Positions 34,461 through 41,941 of a stretch of DNA of 43,729 bases are shown piece after piece; the stretch's first letter is position 1, and each line of letters begins with the position of its first letter. The DNA lies in NCBI GenBank assembly GCA_902780525.1, contig CACZFL010000014.1, forward strand, positions 1-43,729, written 5' to 3'. This stretch comes from an uncultured bacterium. Its GTDB lineage: Bacteria > Cyanobacteriota > Vampirovibrionia > Gastranaerophilales > Gastranaerophilaceae. Under the pieces are notes generated by a model, which did no database searches, was not told the origin of the DNA, and saw only the letters and a program-made list of their open reading frames with translations. Position numbers and translations under genes: made by a program.

Positions 34461-35354
34461 TTATCTTTTTCTGTTATCAACAACTTCTTCGAATTGCCTG
34501 AATATATCATTACCGACTAATTGTTCAAGCTGAGAGCGTTTTTCAAAGAAATTGCCTCTGGCCTTAACCTGTTCGTCTATTGCATCACGGTAAAATGTAT
34601 CTGTAATCAGGACGATTTCACGTTTTTGAGAAAGAGAATTTTTATAATTGTATTCCTTTTCCTGAACCATTTTGGAAGTCATATCAAACAAATCTCTTGC
34701 TGTCATATAATCATAATAAGCATCGACGATTTTTTGCTGAAGTTCATCAACTTTTCTTACAAGAATAATCATATCCGCATCTGTTACCTGTGAATATTTG
34801 TAATTCAAAGCTTTGTTATCCTGCGACATAATGCCCAGGGTATTTCCGCCGATAAGCGCTGCACTTGCAAGAACAGGGTTTCCTGTACCTGCACCCAAAA
34901 ACGTTGACATGCCGGCAATTGTTGAAAGAACCTTCTTTACCGCACCGTCATCAGGCTTGTCTTTGTCGGGGTTAGACAATTTGTATATAGCAAATTTTAT
35001 TGTATCGCTTTTCATAGCCGCTCCCTGCCACAGTAACGATAAATCAGCAAGCATGTCATTATAATCAAGCTCTATCGATTTAGAAATTTCATGTGCCATA
35101 CTTTTTATACTTAAATCAGCATAAGTAAGCGATTCAGGCTTTGTTTCTTTGATTGTTGCAGGTTTTATGTCAACAACAGGCGCAGACAAATCTATTTTTT
35201 CGCTCGGATCATACTTTGTCTCAGGAATTTCGGAAGTCCCAAAGCGGTAAAAATGATCTTTTGGTGTTGTAATGTCTTTCAATTCTAGTGCCGATACAGT
35301 TAAAGTACTAAGTAAAAATAACATCAATACGGAGATAACTTTATTTTTTATCAT
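34461..35354 (-). CDS. Exported TolC-like coiled-coil protein, paralogue A
   Basis: The start is moved to 35354, where GGGGG lies a few bases upstream and a signal peptide begins (MIKNKVISVLMLFLLSTLTVSA); the longer frame runs into the upstream gene. A long helical region (about 85-290) with YDYMTARDLFDMTSKMVQEKE resembles a TolC hairpin helix. It overlaps the upstream paralogue by 14 nt and shares the pattern D-L-x-L-W-x-A...I-x-F-A-I/L-x-K-L-x-P with it. It probably acts in the envelope, perhaps with its twin. Confidence 0.6.
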   Translation of the reverse strand: MIKNKVISVLMLFLLSTLTVSALELKDITTPKDHFYRFGTSEIPETKYDPSEKIDLSAPVVDIKPATIKETKPESLTYADLSIKSMAHEISKSIELDYNDMLADLSLLWQGAAMKSDTIKFAIYKLSNPDKDKPDDGAVKKVLSTIAGMSTFLGAGTGNPVLASAALIGGNTLGIMSQDNKALNYKYSQVTDADMIILVRKVDELQQKIVDAYYDYMTARDLFDMTSKMVQEKEYNYKNSLSQKREIVLITDTFYRDAIDEQVKARGNFFEKRSQLEQLVGNDIFRQFEEVVDNRKR

Positions 35355-36237
35355 TGCTACCCCCTTTTTGTTTTTTGCCTTCTTTTGTATCTTCTTTCTT
35401 ACTTTTAGAATCAATATCCTTGTATAACATATTGTCAAAGTCATACTGATAGAGTTCCAGAGAATCCACCGCTTTTTTCCCTGCCAGTCTTTGCAGCTGA
35501 ATGTGATATTTCTTTGCCGACTGCTCGAGCGTAAACTCTCTTAATCTCATCGAGTCATATAAAGAAGATGAGATTGAAATCTCAAGAATATCTTTTCCCG
35601 CAAGAGCATTGGAATAATTTTTGCTGTACAAAAGCATTTTTGAACGTGTATCTTTCAAAAGGCTTAGTGTATTTTTATAATTGTAATAAGAGCTTATCAG
35701 AGCGTCCTGCAAATTTTCGACCATACCGGCAAGCTCAATAAGTTCCGTATCCGTGAGCGGAGTTTCTTTTGGGACATTGTTTTTATTAAGAAGTCCCTGA
35801 GCCAGCCTGCCTGCCGAAAAAGCTGCAGTCTGAATACCATAATTTGAACCCATTAAACTCGGAATAAAAGACGCACCCGATACAACAGCAGAAAGTGTTT
35901 TTGCCATAAGCGATGAGTGAATTCTCCGTTGAGATTCCGGGGAAGCAAGTTTTTTAAGTGCGAACTCTACAACCTGGTTATTCTCAATAGTTGCTTTCCA
36001 TAAAATTTCCAAATCCTTCAGGTCATGTGCCTTCTGGTCGTCAATAATTTTGGATAAATCTTCGGAGGAGTTTATCAAAAGAGAATCATTAAGCTGTTTT
36101 GTGTTGTCCTGTATTTCAATTTCAGGTTTTTCTATCTCGTTTTTATCCAGTTTAACAATAGAACCGCCGACAGCCCCAAAACAGGATGGCATCATAATAA
36201 CAGATAAAACCAAACATACTCCGAAAAACTTTTTCAT
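35341..36237 (-). CDS. Exported TolC-like coiled-coil protein, paralogue B
   Basis: The 298-residue protein starts with a signal peptide (MKKFFGVCLVLSVIMMPSCFG) whose Cys may be a lipobox (MMPSC). The body is mostly helical, with LKDLEILWKATIENNQVVEF matching the same region of the downstream paralogue and a TolC-like helix YNYKNTLSLLKDTRSKM. The tail is charged and low-complexity (about 270-298). Its promoter TTGAAA-17-TATAAA ends 6 nt before the ATG. Confidence 0.62.
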   Translation of the reverse strand: MKKFFGVCLVLSVIMMPSCFGAVGGSIVKLDKNEIEKPEIEIQDNTKQLNDSLLINSSEDLSKIIDDQKAHDLKDLEILWKATIENNQVVEFALKKLASPESQRRIHSSLMAKTLSAVVSGASFIPSLMGSNYGIQTAAFSAGRLAQGLLNKNNVPKETPLTDTELIELAGMVENLQDALISSYYNYKNTLSLLKDTRSKMLLYSKNYSNALAGKDILEISISSSLYDSMRLREFTLEQSAKKYHIQLQRLAGKKAVDSLELYQYDFDNMLYKDIDSKSKKEDTKEGKKQKGGSNDKK

Positions 36238-36243
36238 AATACA

Positions 36244-36272
36244 TTTATACCCTAAAGAGGGTATTGTTTCAA
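36244..36272 (-). promoter_or_regulatory. Promoter of the paralogue pair, leaderless type, with inverted repeat
   Basis: TTGAAA (36267-36272), 17-bp spacer, TATAAA (36244-36249), then 6 nt to the ATG. ATACCC-TCTTTA-GGGTAT lies in the spacer and overlaps the -10, where a repressor could act. Confidence 0.55.
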
Positions 36273-36274
36273 AT

Positions 36275-37210
36275 TTATTTTAAATACTTTGTCTGAATAA
36301 GTTTTTTCAACGCTTTTGCGTTTACTGCCATGGGTTCAAATTCTAAGATTTTATCAAGATTTTTAATTGCATCTTCATAATGTCCAAGGCTCTTTTGTAC
36401 AGCTGCAATCGCATAATAAGCGTCAATAAATTTCGAATCAAGAACTACTGCTTTTACAAAATCATCCAATGCCTGTTTAGGGTTGTCCTTCATTATTAGC
36501 TGACCGCGGTTATAATACGCATCTACCATGTTCTTGTTTAGCTCTATTGCCTTTGTGTAATTTTCGTATGCCAGAGTAACGTTATTCAGATTGTGATATG
36601 CGGCAGCTTTATAAAAATAAACTATTTCCGATTTATCGTTATGTTTAAGTGATTCGTCAAGATTTTTTATGCCTTCAAGCAAATTCCCTTTATTAATCTC
36701 CTGTATTCCGACGCTTAAATAAAATTTGGCACTGAATTCTTCATCATCTTTAAGACAAACTTCGCTAAGCAGCTTTGCCTTGTTATCAAGCGCAATATTA
36801 AGCTTAGGATTAAGCAGAATCGCTTTATTATAATCAGCAAGTGCACCTTCGTAATCACCTTTTTTGTATTTTGTATATCCTCTGTTGTTATACGCAAGCG
36901 AACACTTAGGGTCAAGTTTTAAGGCTTGGTCATAATCTTCAATAGAGCCTTCATAATCCTGAAGTTCATTTTTCACAAGCCCTCTGTTTATATAAGCATC
37001 AGGAAACTCAGGGTTAGCCTTAACCGATTTGTCATAATACTTAAGCTTTTCCTTATAGTCACCCGAAATCAAACCCAAATAGAAATAATACTCGTATTTA
37101 GATAAATAACGTTTTACATCATTTTCTATAATCTTTTTTGCAGATTCCATATCATTTGCATTAAGAGCATTTGAAAGTCTGCGCATAGCTTTTGATTTGT
37201 CGTTGTTCAT
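36275..37210 (-). CDS. Tetratricopeptide repeat protein
   Basis: The 311-residue protein is almost wholly TPRs, about seven to eight units with the W/Y-x-N-R-G, Y-x-x-A-x-x-D-Y and P-x pattern (for example AYINRGLVKNELQDYEGSIE, AYNNRGYTKYKKGDYEGALA). There is no signal peptide, so it is a cytoplasmic protein-protein scaffold. An extended -10 (TGTTATAAT) ends 6 nt before the ATG. Confidence 0.88.
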   Translation of the reverse strand: MNNDKSKAMRRLSNALNANDMESAKKIIENDVKRYLSKYEYYFYLGLISGDYKEKLKYYDKSVKANPEFPDAYINRGLVKNELQDYEGSIEDYDQALKLDPKCSLAYNNRGYTKYKKGDYEGALADYNKAILLNPKLNIALDNKAKLLSEVCLKDDEEFSAKFYLSVGIQEINKGNLLEGIKNLDESLKHNDKSEIVYFYKAAAYHNLNNVTLAYENYTKAIELNKNMVDAYYNRGQLIMKDNPKQALDDFVKAVVLDSKFIDAYYAIAAVQKSLGHYEDAIKNLDKILEFEPMAVNAKALKKLIQTKYLK

Positions 37211-37216
37211 AAGGTC

Positions 37217-37222
37217 ATTATA
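37217..37222 (-). promoter_or_regulatory. -10 box of the TPR gene, leaderless type
   Basis: TATAAT, with an upstream TGT extension, is followed by GACCTT and the ATG at 37210. Confidence 0.5.
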
Positions 37223-37270
37223 ACATGGTATTTTTGAACTTTACACCCCAAAAGTATAATTTATATAACA

Positions 37271-37310
37271 AAAAGAGGGCGCAAACGGATAAATCTGTTT
37301 GCGCCCTCTT
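37271..37310 (-). terminator. Strong terminator after pepA
   Basis: AAGAGGGCGCAAACGGAT and ATCTGTTTGCGCCCTCTT form a stem with one mismatch just past the pepA stop, with a T run on the minus strand. Confidence 0.85.
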
Positions 37311-37320
37311 CCTAAAATTG

Positions 37321-38721
37321 TTATTGTTCCAATATATAATTTAATATTGTTCTCACTCCCGCGCCGGTTGCACCTGAGATAAACTCTTTTTGCGGTTTAT
37401 CGAGGAATGCGGTTCCTGCAATATCAATGTGAGCCCATTTGACGTCTTTAACGAATTTTTTCAGGAATACACCTGCTGCAGAAGCACCGCCCCAGCGAGA
37501 ACCTGAGTTTTTCATATCTGCAATATCTGATTTTAAACCGTCAAAGTACTCATCCCACAAAGGAAGTTCCCAGAAGTTTTCACCATTTCTTTTTGCTGTT
37601 TCGATAAGCGTATTGATTAACCCTTCATCATTACCCATAATACCTGAAGCATGAGTACCCAAAGCAACCATACAAGCGCCAGTAAGAGTTGCAAGGTCAA
37701 TAACTTCATCTACACCGAGTTCACAAGCGTAGCAAAGAGCGTCTGCAAGAGTTAAACGACCTTCTGCGTCAGTATTATCAATCTCGATTGTCTTACCGTT
37801 CTTTGCAGTTACAATATCGCCCGGCTTGTATGCTTTACCGCTCGGCATGTTTTCACAAGCTGCAATTATACCGTGAACTTCAACCTGAGGGTTGAATTCT
37901 TTTATTATGCTCATAACACCCAGAACACAAGCTGCACCTGACATATCGTCTTTCATCGTAATCATTGATGATGCAGGCTTGATATCAAGTCCGCCTGAGT
38001 CAAAGCAAATACCTTTACCGATTATTGCTATACGTTTTTTTGGATTATCGCAAGTGTATTTCATGTGAATAAATTTTGGCTCATTTATGCTTCCCTGTCC
38101 TACAGCAAGAAAAGCACCCATGCCCATTTTTTCACATTCTTCCTTGTCATAAATTGTTGTATCAAGACCAAAATCCTGAGCAATATTTGCAAGCTCTGAG
38201 GGAGTTGCAAATTGAGCAGGTTCGTTAGCTAAATTTCTTGCAAAACTCATTGCAGCTGATATTTTTTCAGCTTTTTTAACAATCTCCGGATTAGCTTTTA
38301 CATAAACTTCCTGAATATGTTTGTCTTTTTTTTCTGATTTATATTTATCAAATTTGTAATCAGCAATAAATGCTCCCATTACTAATTGTTCCGAGTAGTC
38401 AAAATCAACTCCGTCATAAACAAAAGCAACTTTTTTAGCTTCCATTTGGGAGCATTTTTTTATAGCTTTTGCAGTTGCTTCTCTTAGTTTGTTAGAGCAG
38501 AACTCATCTTTTTTACCGAAACCGATAACTAAGACCTTTCTATACGGTGCTTCGCCGTATGTTGGAAGCAAATATGTTTCACCAAATTTACCTTTAAAAT
38601 TATCTTCGTCAACAGCGTATTTATTAGCTAAATCATTTGATGTTTTTTCGCCTTCAAACTGGTTAACAACAAGGATGTCAGCTTCAATTGATGCTGCATT
38701 TTCAACAACTTTAATCTCCAT
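37321..38721 (-). CDS. pepA: Leucyl aminopeptidase (M17)
   Basis: A cytosolic di-metal exopeptidase removing N-terminal residues. The M17 signature NTDAEGRLTLADAL is present, with metal and substrate residues in GKGICFDSGGLDIKP (catalytic Lys in GKG) and KDDMSGAA. The 466-residue length is somewhat short for the family because of a compact N-terminal domain. AAAGGAG precedes the ATG. Confidence 0.93.
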   Translation of the reverse strand: MEIKVVENAASIEADILVVNQFEGEKTSNDLANKYAVDEDNFKGKFGETYLLPTYGEAPYRKVLVIGFGKKDEFCSNKLREATAKAIKKCSQMEAKKVAFVYDGVDFDYSEQLVMGAFIADYKFDKYKSEKKDKHIQEVYVKANPEIVKKAEKISAAMSFARNLANEPAQFATPSELANIAQDFGLDTTIYDKEECEKMGMGAFLAVGQGSINEPKFIHMKYTCDNPKKRIAIIGKGICFDSGGLDIKPASSMITMKDDMSGAACVLGVMSIIKEFNPQVEVHGIIAACENMPSGKAYKPGDIVTAKNGKTIEIDNTDAEGRLTLADALCYACELGVDEVIDLATLTGACMVALGTHASGIMGNDEGLINTLIETAKRNGENFWELPLWDEYFDGLKSDIADMKNSGSRWGGASAAGVFLKKFVKDVKWAHIDIAGTAFLDKPQKEFISGATGAGVRTILNYILEQ

Positions 38722-38806
38722 AGTTATAAAACTCCTTTCTCATTAAAAGTATTTTAGCGTACATTTATATTTTTTTAAATACTCTCTTGGTAGGAAACAA
38801 AAAAAT

Positions 38807-38835
38807 TTGACATAAAATTTTGTTTGTTTTAACAT
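38807..38835 (+). promoter_or_regulatory. Promoter of the interrupted tRNA-Val
   Basis: TTGACA (38807-38812) and TAACAT (38830-38835) are 17 bp apart, ending 21 nt before the tRNA. The interrupted gene therefore keeps a good promoter. Confidence 0.65.
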
Positions 38836-38856
38836 TAATCATGCCGAAAGGGAAAT

Positions 38857-39066
38857 GGGCGTTTAGCTCAGTTGGTAGAGCGTCTCCCTTACAAGGAGAG
38901 GGTCAGAAGTTCGAGTATGGAGAGCAACGAACTTCTGACCTAATAATGTTCGAGCGGTTTGCGAGCGGAGGCTGGAGAGCTTTTGCCTAGGGATGAAATC
39001 ACGAAGGCAAAACTCGGAATTGCCGTTCAACGCGAGCAAACCAAGATAGTCTTCTAACGCCCACCA
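38857..39066 (+). tRNA. tRNA-Val (anticodon TAC) interrupted in the T-loop
   Basis: The 5' part (38857-38916) has acceptor GGGCGTT, D-arm GCTC...GAGC, anticodon arm TCTCC-CTTACAA-GGAGA (anticodon TAC), variable GGGTC, T-stem AGAAG and the complete T-loop TTCGAGT. The 3' part (39051-39066) has CTTCT, AACGCCC, A and encoded CCA. Between them lie 134 foreign nucleotides. Joining the parts gives a perfect 76-nt tRNA with full acceptor and T-stem pairing. A promoter lies upstream and a terminator downstream. Either it is a broken gene or the insert is removed from RNA. Confidence 0.85.
38917..39050 (+). mobile_element. 134-nt insert in tRNA-Val, with hairpin element copy E1
   Basis: The insert begins with CGAACTTCTGACC (38928-38940), the exact inverse of the tRNA's own GGTCAGAAGTTCG (38901-38913). 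From 38948 it carries a repeat with conserved ends (GTTCGAGCG...GCGGAGG and CCGTTCAACGCGAGCAA...AGATAGT) and a central imperfect stem (GAGCTTTTGCCT / AGGCAAAACTC). AGT occurs at both junctions, so a 3-bp target duplication is possible. It encodes no protein. Confidence 0.6.
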
Positions 39067-39108
39067 TAAAAGAGATGATGACATTGGTTATCATCTCTTT
39101 TATTTTGA
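39067..39108 (+). terminator. Terminator of the tRNA-Val unit
   Basis: AAAAGAGATGAT and ATCATCTCTTTT form a stem followed by ATTTT, directly after the CCA end. Confidence 0.8.
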
Positions 39109-39138
39109 GAGTTTTGATAGCAAGAACCCTCGGCTGTA

Positions 39139-39257
39139 GTTCGAGCGCGAGTGAGCTGAGGGCGGAGGTGTTTTCTTTGAAAGAAACGTAAGTTTCTGAA
39201 AAGAAAAACCGTAGTTCCCGTTAAACGCGAACGAGCAAGACAGTCTTCTAACACCCA
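39139..39257 (+). mobile_element. Hairpin element copy E2 plus degenerate tRNA-Val tail
   Basis: It opens GTTCGAGCGCGAGTGAGC...GCGGAGG, has a central imperfect stem (TTTTCTTT.../...AAAGAAAAACC), and closes CCGTTAAACGCGAACGAGCA. It is followed by AGTCTTCTAACACCCA, a one-base variant of the tRNA-Val 3' end. No 5' tRNA half precedes it. Confidence 0.6.
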
Positions 39258-39460
39258 GGGGTAAATATAAAAAGAGTCTTAAACTTTTTGTATCAGGGAT
39301 TTTGACATAAAACATCGCAAGTTTGACATAAAAGTCGGAAGTTGAATCAAAAACTAATAATATTTACCCCTCGCAAGTTTGAGATTTTAGTCGGAAGTTA
39401 TTGATAAGATCAAAGCATTTACCCCTAAAGACATTTACCCCTAAATATATTTACCCCTAT
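39254..39460. repeat. GGGGTAAAT repeats and two SAAGTTTGA...AGTCGGAAGTT units
   Basis: ATTTACCCCT occurs at about 39361, 39418, 39430 and 39448, and its inverse AGGGGTAAAT at 39256. Between them two related units (39314-39347 and 39370-39402) share TCGCAAGTTTGA and AGTCGGAAGTT, the first preceded by ATCAGGGATTTTGACATAAA. The last ATTTACCCCT overlaps the stop of the transporter gene at 39457. Confidence 0.65.
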
Positions 39461-40680
39461 CCAATATAAAACAATCCTGCGACAGTTCCTGTTATTAGTG
39501 TTGCAATTGTTGCAGCCAGTAAGCTCTTGTAACAAACAGAAGTTATCAATTCTGTTTTTTCCGGAGCAAGAGCAACTGCACCACCAACTGCGATACTTAA
39601 AGATTCAATACTGGTAAATCCGCATAAAGCATAAGAAGCAATAATTGCACTATGAGCAGATATAGCACCGGACTTAATAGCTTCGCTTAATCCGACGTAA
39701 GACGGTACTTCTGTCATAATAAGCCTTGTTCCCAAGAATTCTCCGACTATTGATGTATCTTGCGGGGCAACACCCATTAAGAAAGCAACCGGTTTAAATA
39801 TAAACCCTAAGCATTTGGCTATAGTTATATCAGTAAAATAGCTTAAGCCTAAATTAAATATACCTAATATGCCTATTACTGCAACAAGTAATACAGTAAT
39901 TCCCATAACCATTTTGCCGCCATCCATTGCGCCGTTGACAATACTTCCTGTAAAAGTTCTAGCAGATTCTGGAACTTCAATTTTCATTTCATTTTCTTCA
40001 GGAGCTTCTCTCTCAGGTTCCATAATCTTTGCTATCATAATTGCATTGGGAATCGATAATACGGTAGCGCCCACAAGATGTCCTGCTATTGTCGGAATTT
40101 TATCGCTAAGCAGCGACACATACAAAGCTAACATTGATGAAGCTATTGTTGACATAAAAACCGTAAAAATCAGGAACAATTGAGAGCGGGTTAGTGTTTT
40201 AAAATACGGTCTGATACTTGTAAAAGATTCTATTCCTACAAACATATTGCTTGCCGAACAGATTGCTTCAATTGCACTTATGCCAAAAAATTTCTTTACA
40301 AATTTCGCTATGGTTACAATAATAAACGGTAAAACTCTTAAATAATAGAGCAGGCTGCAAAGAGATGCAAAAATTATTATAAATGTTAAACTTTGAAATA
40401 TTAAAATAAATCCCTGCTCGGAGTTTGCTGCACCTAAAGAGCCAAAAACAAATACGACACCTTCTCTGGATGCTTCTATAATTTTTGAGAAGAAATGACT
40501 AAAAGCTAATAAAACATCTCGGCTTTTGGGTAATAAGAAAATTGTTGTTCCAACGATTATTTCTATAAAAAAAGCTATTAGAATTGTTCTGAAATTAATT
40601 GACTTTTTGTGACTGCTGCAAAGCCATGCAATAAAAAGAAAAACAAATATGCCGATTAGTCCTATAATTTTTTGTGTCAT
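39457..40680 (-). CDS. Concentrative nucleoside transporter (NupC/CNT family)
   Basis: This 407-residue integral membrane protein has about ten helices. CNT-type features are an N-terminal three-helix part, SEQGFILIFQSLTFIIIFASL, EAICSASNMFVGIESFTSIRPY, TVFMSTIASSMLALYV and C-terminal GEFLGTRLIMTEVPSYVGL and YALCGFTSIESLSIAVGG. It would import nucleosides by ion symport. A 25-bp palindrome lies in its leader, and AGGAGAG precedes the ATG. It lies between repeat clusters. Confidence 0.85.
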   Translation of the reverse strand: MTQKIIGLIGIFVFLFIAWLCSSHKKSINFRTILIAFFIEIIVGTTIFLLPKSRDVLLAFSHFFSKIIEASREGVVFVFGSLGAANSEQGFILIFQSLTFIIIFASLCSLLYYLRVLPFIIVTIAKFVKKFFGISAIEAICSASNMFVGIESFTSIRPYFKTLTRSQLFLIFTVFMSTIASSMLALYVSLLSDKIPTIAGHLVGATVLSIPNAIMIAKIMEPEREAPEENEMKIEVPESARTFTGSIVNGAMDGGKMVMGITVLLVAVIGILGIFNLGLSYFTDITIAKCLGFIFKPVAFLMGVAPQDTSIVGEFLGTRLIMTEVPSYVGLSEAIKSGAISAHSAIIASYALCGFTSIESLSIAVGGAVALAPEKTELITSVCYKSLLAATIATLITGTVAGLFYIG

Positions 40681-40708
40681 AAACTCTCCTGTTTTTTTAT
40701 TATTTGTT

Positions 40709-40733
40709 AATTTGTGTCAAAATGATACAAATT
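40709..40733. promoter_or_regulatory. Operator-like palindrome before the nucleoside transporter
   Basis: AATTTGTGTCA and TGATACAAATT are inverse copies with one mismatch around a 3-bp centre, about 30 bp upstream of the transporter start and downstream of its extended -10 (TGGTATAAT, about 40754-40762). The place and size fit a repressor site. Confidence 0.5.
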
Positions 40734-40760
40734 AAGTCGAATAACTTGAAAGAATTATAC

Positions 40761-40811
40761 CACAGAGTTAAATTGTGAATGACAATTAAATAATCAGGTC
40801 AGGAGTTCGAA
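40761..40811. repeat. Direct repeat D, left copy
   Basis: CACAGAGTTAAATTGTGAAT...CAGGTCAGGAGTTCGAA matches 42897-42944 with few differences. Its right end resembles a tRNA T-arm and 3' stem (AGGAG-TTCGAAT-CTCTT-AAC). Confidence 0.6.
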
Positions 40812-40834
40812 TCTCTTAACAAAGGTCGCGAGTC

Positions 40835-40854
40835 CGACTCATGTACATGAGTCG
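40835..40854. repeat. 20-bp perfect palindrome
   Basis: CGACTCATGTACATGAGTCG reads identically on both strands. It lies between direct repeat D and the TTTTGACATAAA...AGTCGGAAGTT unit at 40906-40960, which repeats the unit at 39290-39347. Confidence 0.6.
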
Positions 40855-40905
40855 AAAGTCAGTTCAAATATTATATTGCCTTCATTGTTACTGCTGTTGT
40901 TTTTT

Positions 40906-40960
40906 ATCAGGGATTTTGACATAAAGTATCGCGAGTTTGATATTTTTAGTCGGAAGTTTT
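40906..40960. repeat. Third copy of the CAGGGATTTTGACATAAA...AGTCGGAAGTT unit
   Basis: It matches 39290-39340 in order and spacing and ends about 10 bp from the lipase stop. Confidence 0.6.
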
Positions 40961-40969
40961 TACTAAAAT

Positions 40970-41905
40970 TTATTTTTTCGGGTAAGCTCTATAATATCCA
41001 GAAACTTTTGTTCCATCAGAACGGGTGTATTCTTCTACATAAATCAGTTCGCCTATTCTTGTACGTTTATCAACCTCTTTTTTCGTTGGCATAGGATTTT
41101 TATCAATCATATTATCTACATATAAATCAAATAAAGGAGTTCCTTCTTTCAAATCTTCAAGGTTGAGTTCACCTTGATATAAAACTCTGTTTTTTGTATC
41201 AAAAACTTCATCCGGATTGTAATCATTATATTCAATTCCCATTTTAAATAATGGCGCTTTTTCATCTTCAAATATTTCTTTTTTATACTCTACACCTTGT
41301 GATAAATCGCCCAAATTTTCTATAAAATGTGGATTCATTCCGTGGTAGTCATATGCTTTATCAAAACTATCGCCATTTTTCGCATTGGCATTTAGAATCA
41401 TTGTTTTTCCAATTTGATTATCAACATTTTTAACAAAAATTCCATCCTGTGCATTACCATAGTTTGTTATATTGTCAGTATAATTTACTTCAACACCATT
41501 AAGATTTTTGGTGCCGTATGCTTCAAATGTAATAGTTTCCGCACCATATTTTGCTCCAAGAATTTGAGCCTCACTACCCCCCAAAGAATGTCCTGTTAAA
41601 ATAACATTTTCCTTGCCATATTTATTAACAGTGTCTTTGTATGCTTGTTCAGCAGTTTTCATTTGATTAGGCAAATATCCTAATCCCATTAAACTTGCAC
41701 TTATATCATCTCTCGTTGTAAACTCAGTTCCTCTAATTACCAAAATAGCTTTATTATTTTTTGTATAAATTTCTGAATAAAAACCATTATTTTTATTTTC
41801 AAGAGTTCTTTGATATTTCCAACCATCTGTATCAAGATGTTTATTATTAGCATAGACTCTTCTGGATAAATTTTTACAATCATTATGTAATTTATAATTT
41901 GTCAT
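40970..41905 (-). CDS. Class 3 lipase-like serine hydrolase
   Basis: The 311-residue protein has the Lipase_3 order: oxyanion strand AILVIRGTEF (53-62), nucleophile elbow GHSLGG with S107, catalytic Asp candidate D154 (GNAQDGIF), and His candidate H188 or H193 (YDYHGMNPHF). The C-terminal 100 residues (about 205-311) are Asp/Glu/Lys-rich and unrelated to the fold. There is no signal peptide, so it is cytosolic or exported by a specialised route. AAAGGAAA precedes the ATG. A multi-helix membrane protein is divergently encoded 36 bp away, and both lie inside direct repeats D. A toxin-immunity or phospholipid-remodelling pair is possible but unproven. Confidence 0.75.
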   Translation of the reverse strand: MTNYKLHNDCKNLSRRVYANNKHLDTDGWKYQRTLENKNNGFYSEIYTKNNKAILVIRGTEFTTRDDISASLMGLGYLPNQMKTAEQAYKDTVNKYGKENVILTGHSLGGSEAQILGAKYGAETITFEAYGTKNLNGVEVNYTDNITNYGNAQDGIFVKNVDNQIGKTMILNANAKNGDSFDKAYDYHGMNPHFIENLGDLSQGVEYKKEIFEDEKAPLFKMGIEYNDYNPDEVFDTKNRVLYQGELNLEDLKEGTPLFDLYVDNMIDKNPMPTKKEVDKRTRIGELIYVEEYTRSDGTKVSGYYRAYPKK

Positions 41906-41907
41906 AA

Positions 41908-41935
41908 TTGAAATTTCCTTTCTTTGTTTTAATAT
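41908..41935 (+). promoter_or_regulatory. Promoter of the 41942 membrane protein, leaderless type
   Basis: TTGAAA (41908-41913), 16-bp spacer, TAATAT (41930-41935), 6 nt to the ATG at 41942. It overlaps the lipase gene's own upstream region. Confidence 0.5.
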
Positions 41936-41941
41936 AAGTTT

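Noticed and set aside
38917..39050. Group I or group II intron in tRNA-Val
   Set aside because: The insert is only 134 nt. I see no group I core elements and no GTGYG start or group II domain V, so known intron classes do not fit.
38863..39315. Three overlapping minus-strand frames of 66-73 residues
   Set aside because: They cover the interrupted tRNA-Val and hairpin elements; composition and overlap show they are not genes.
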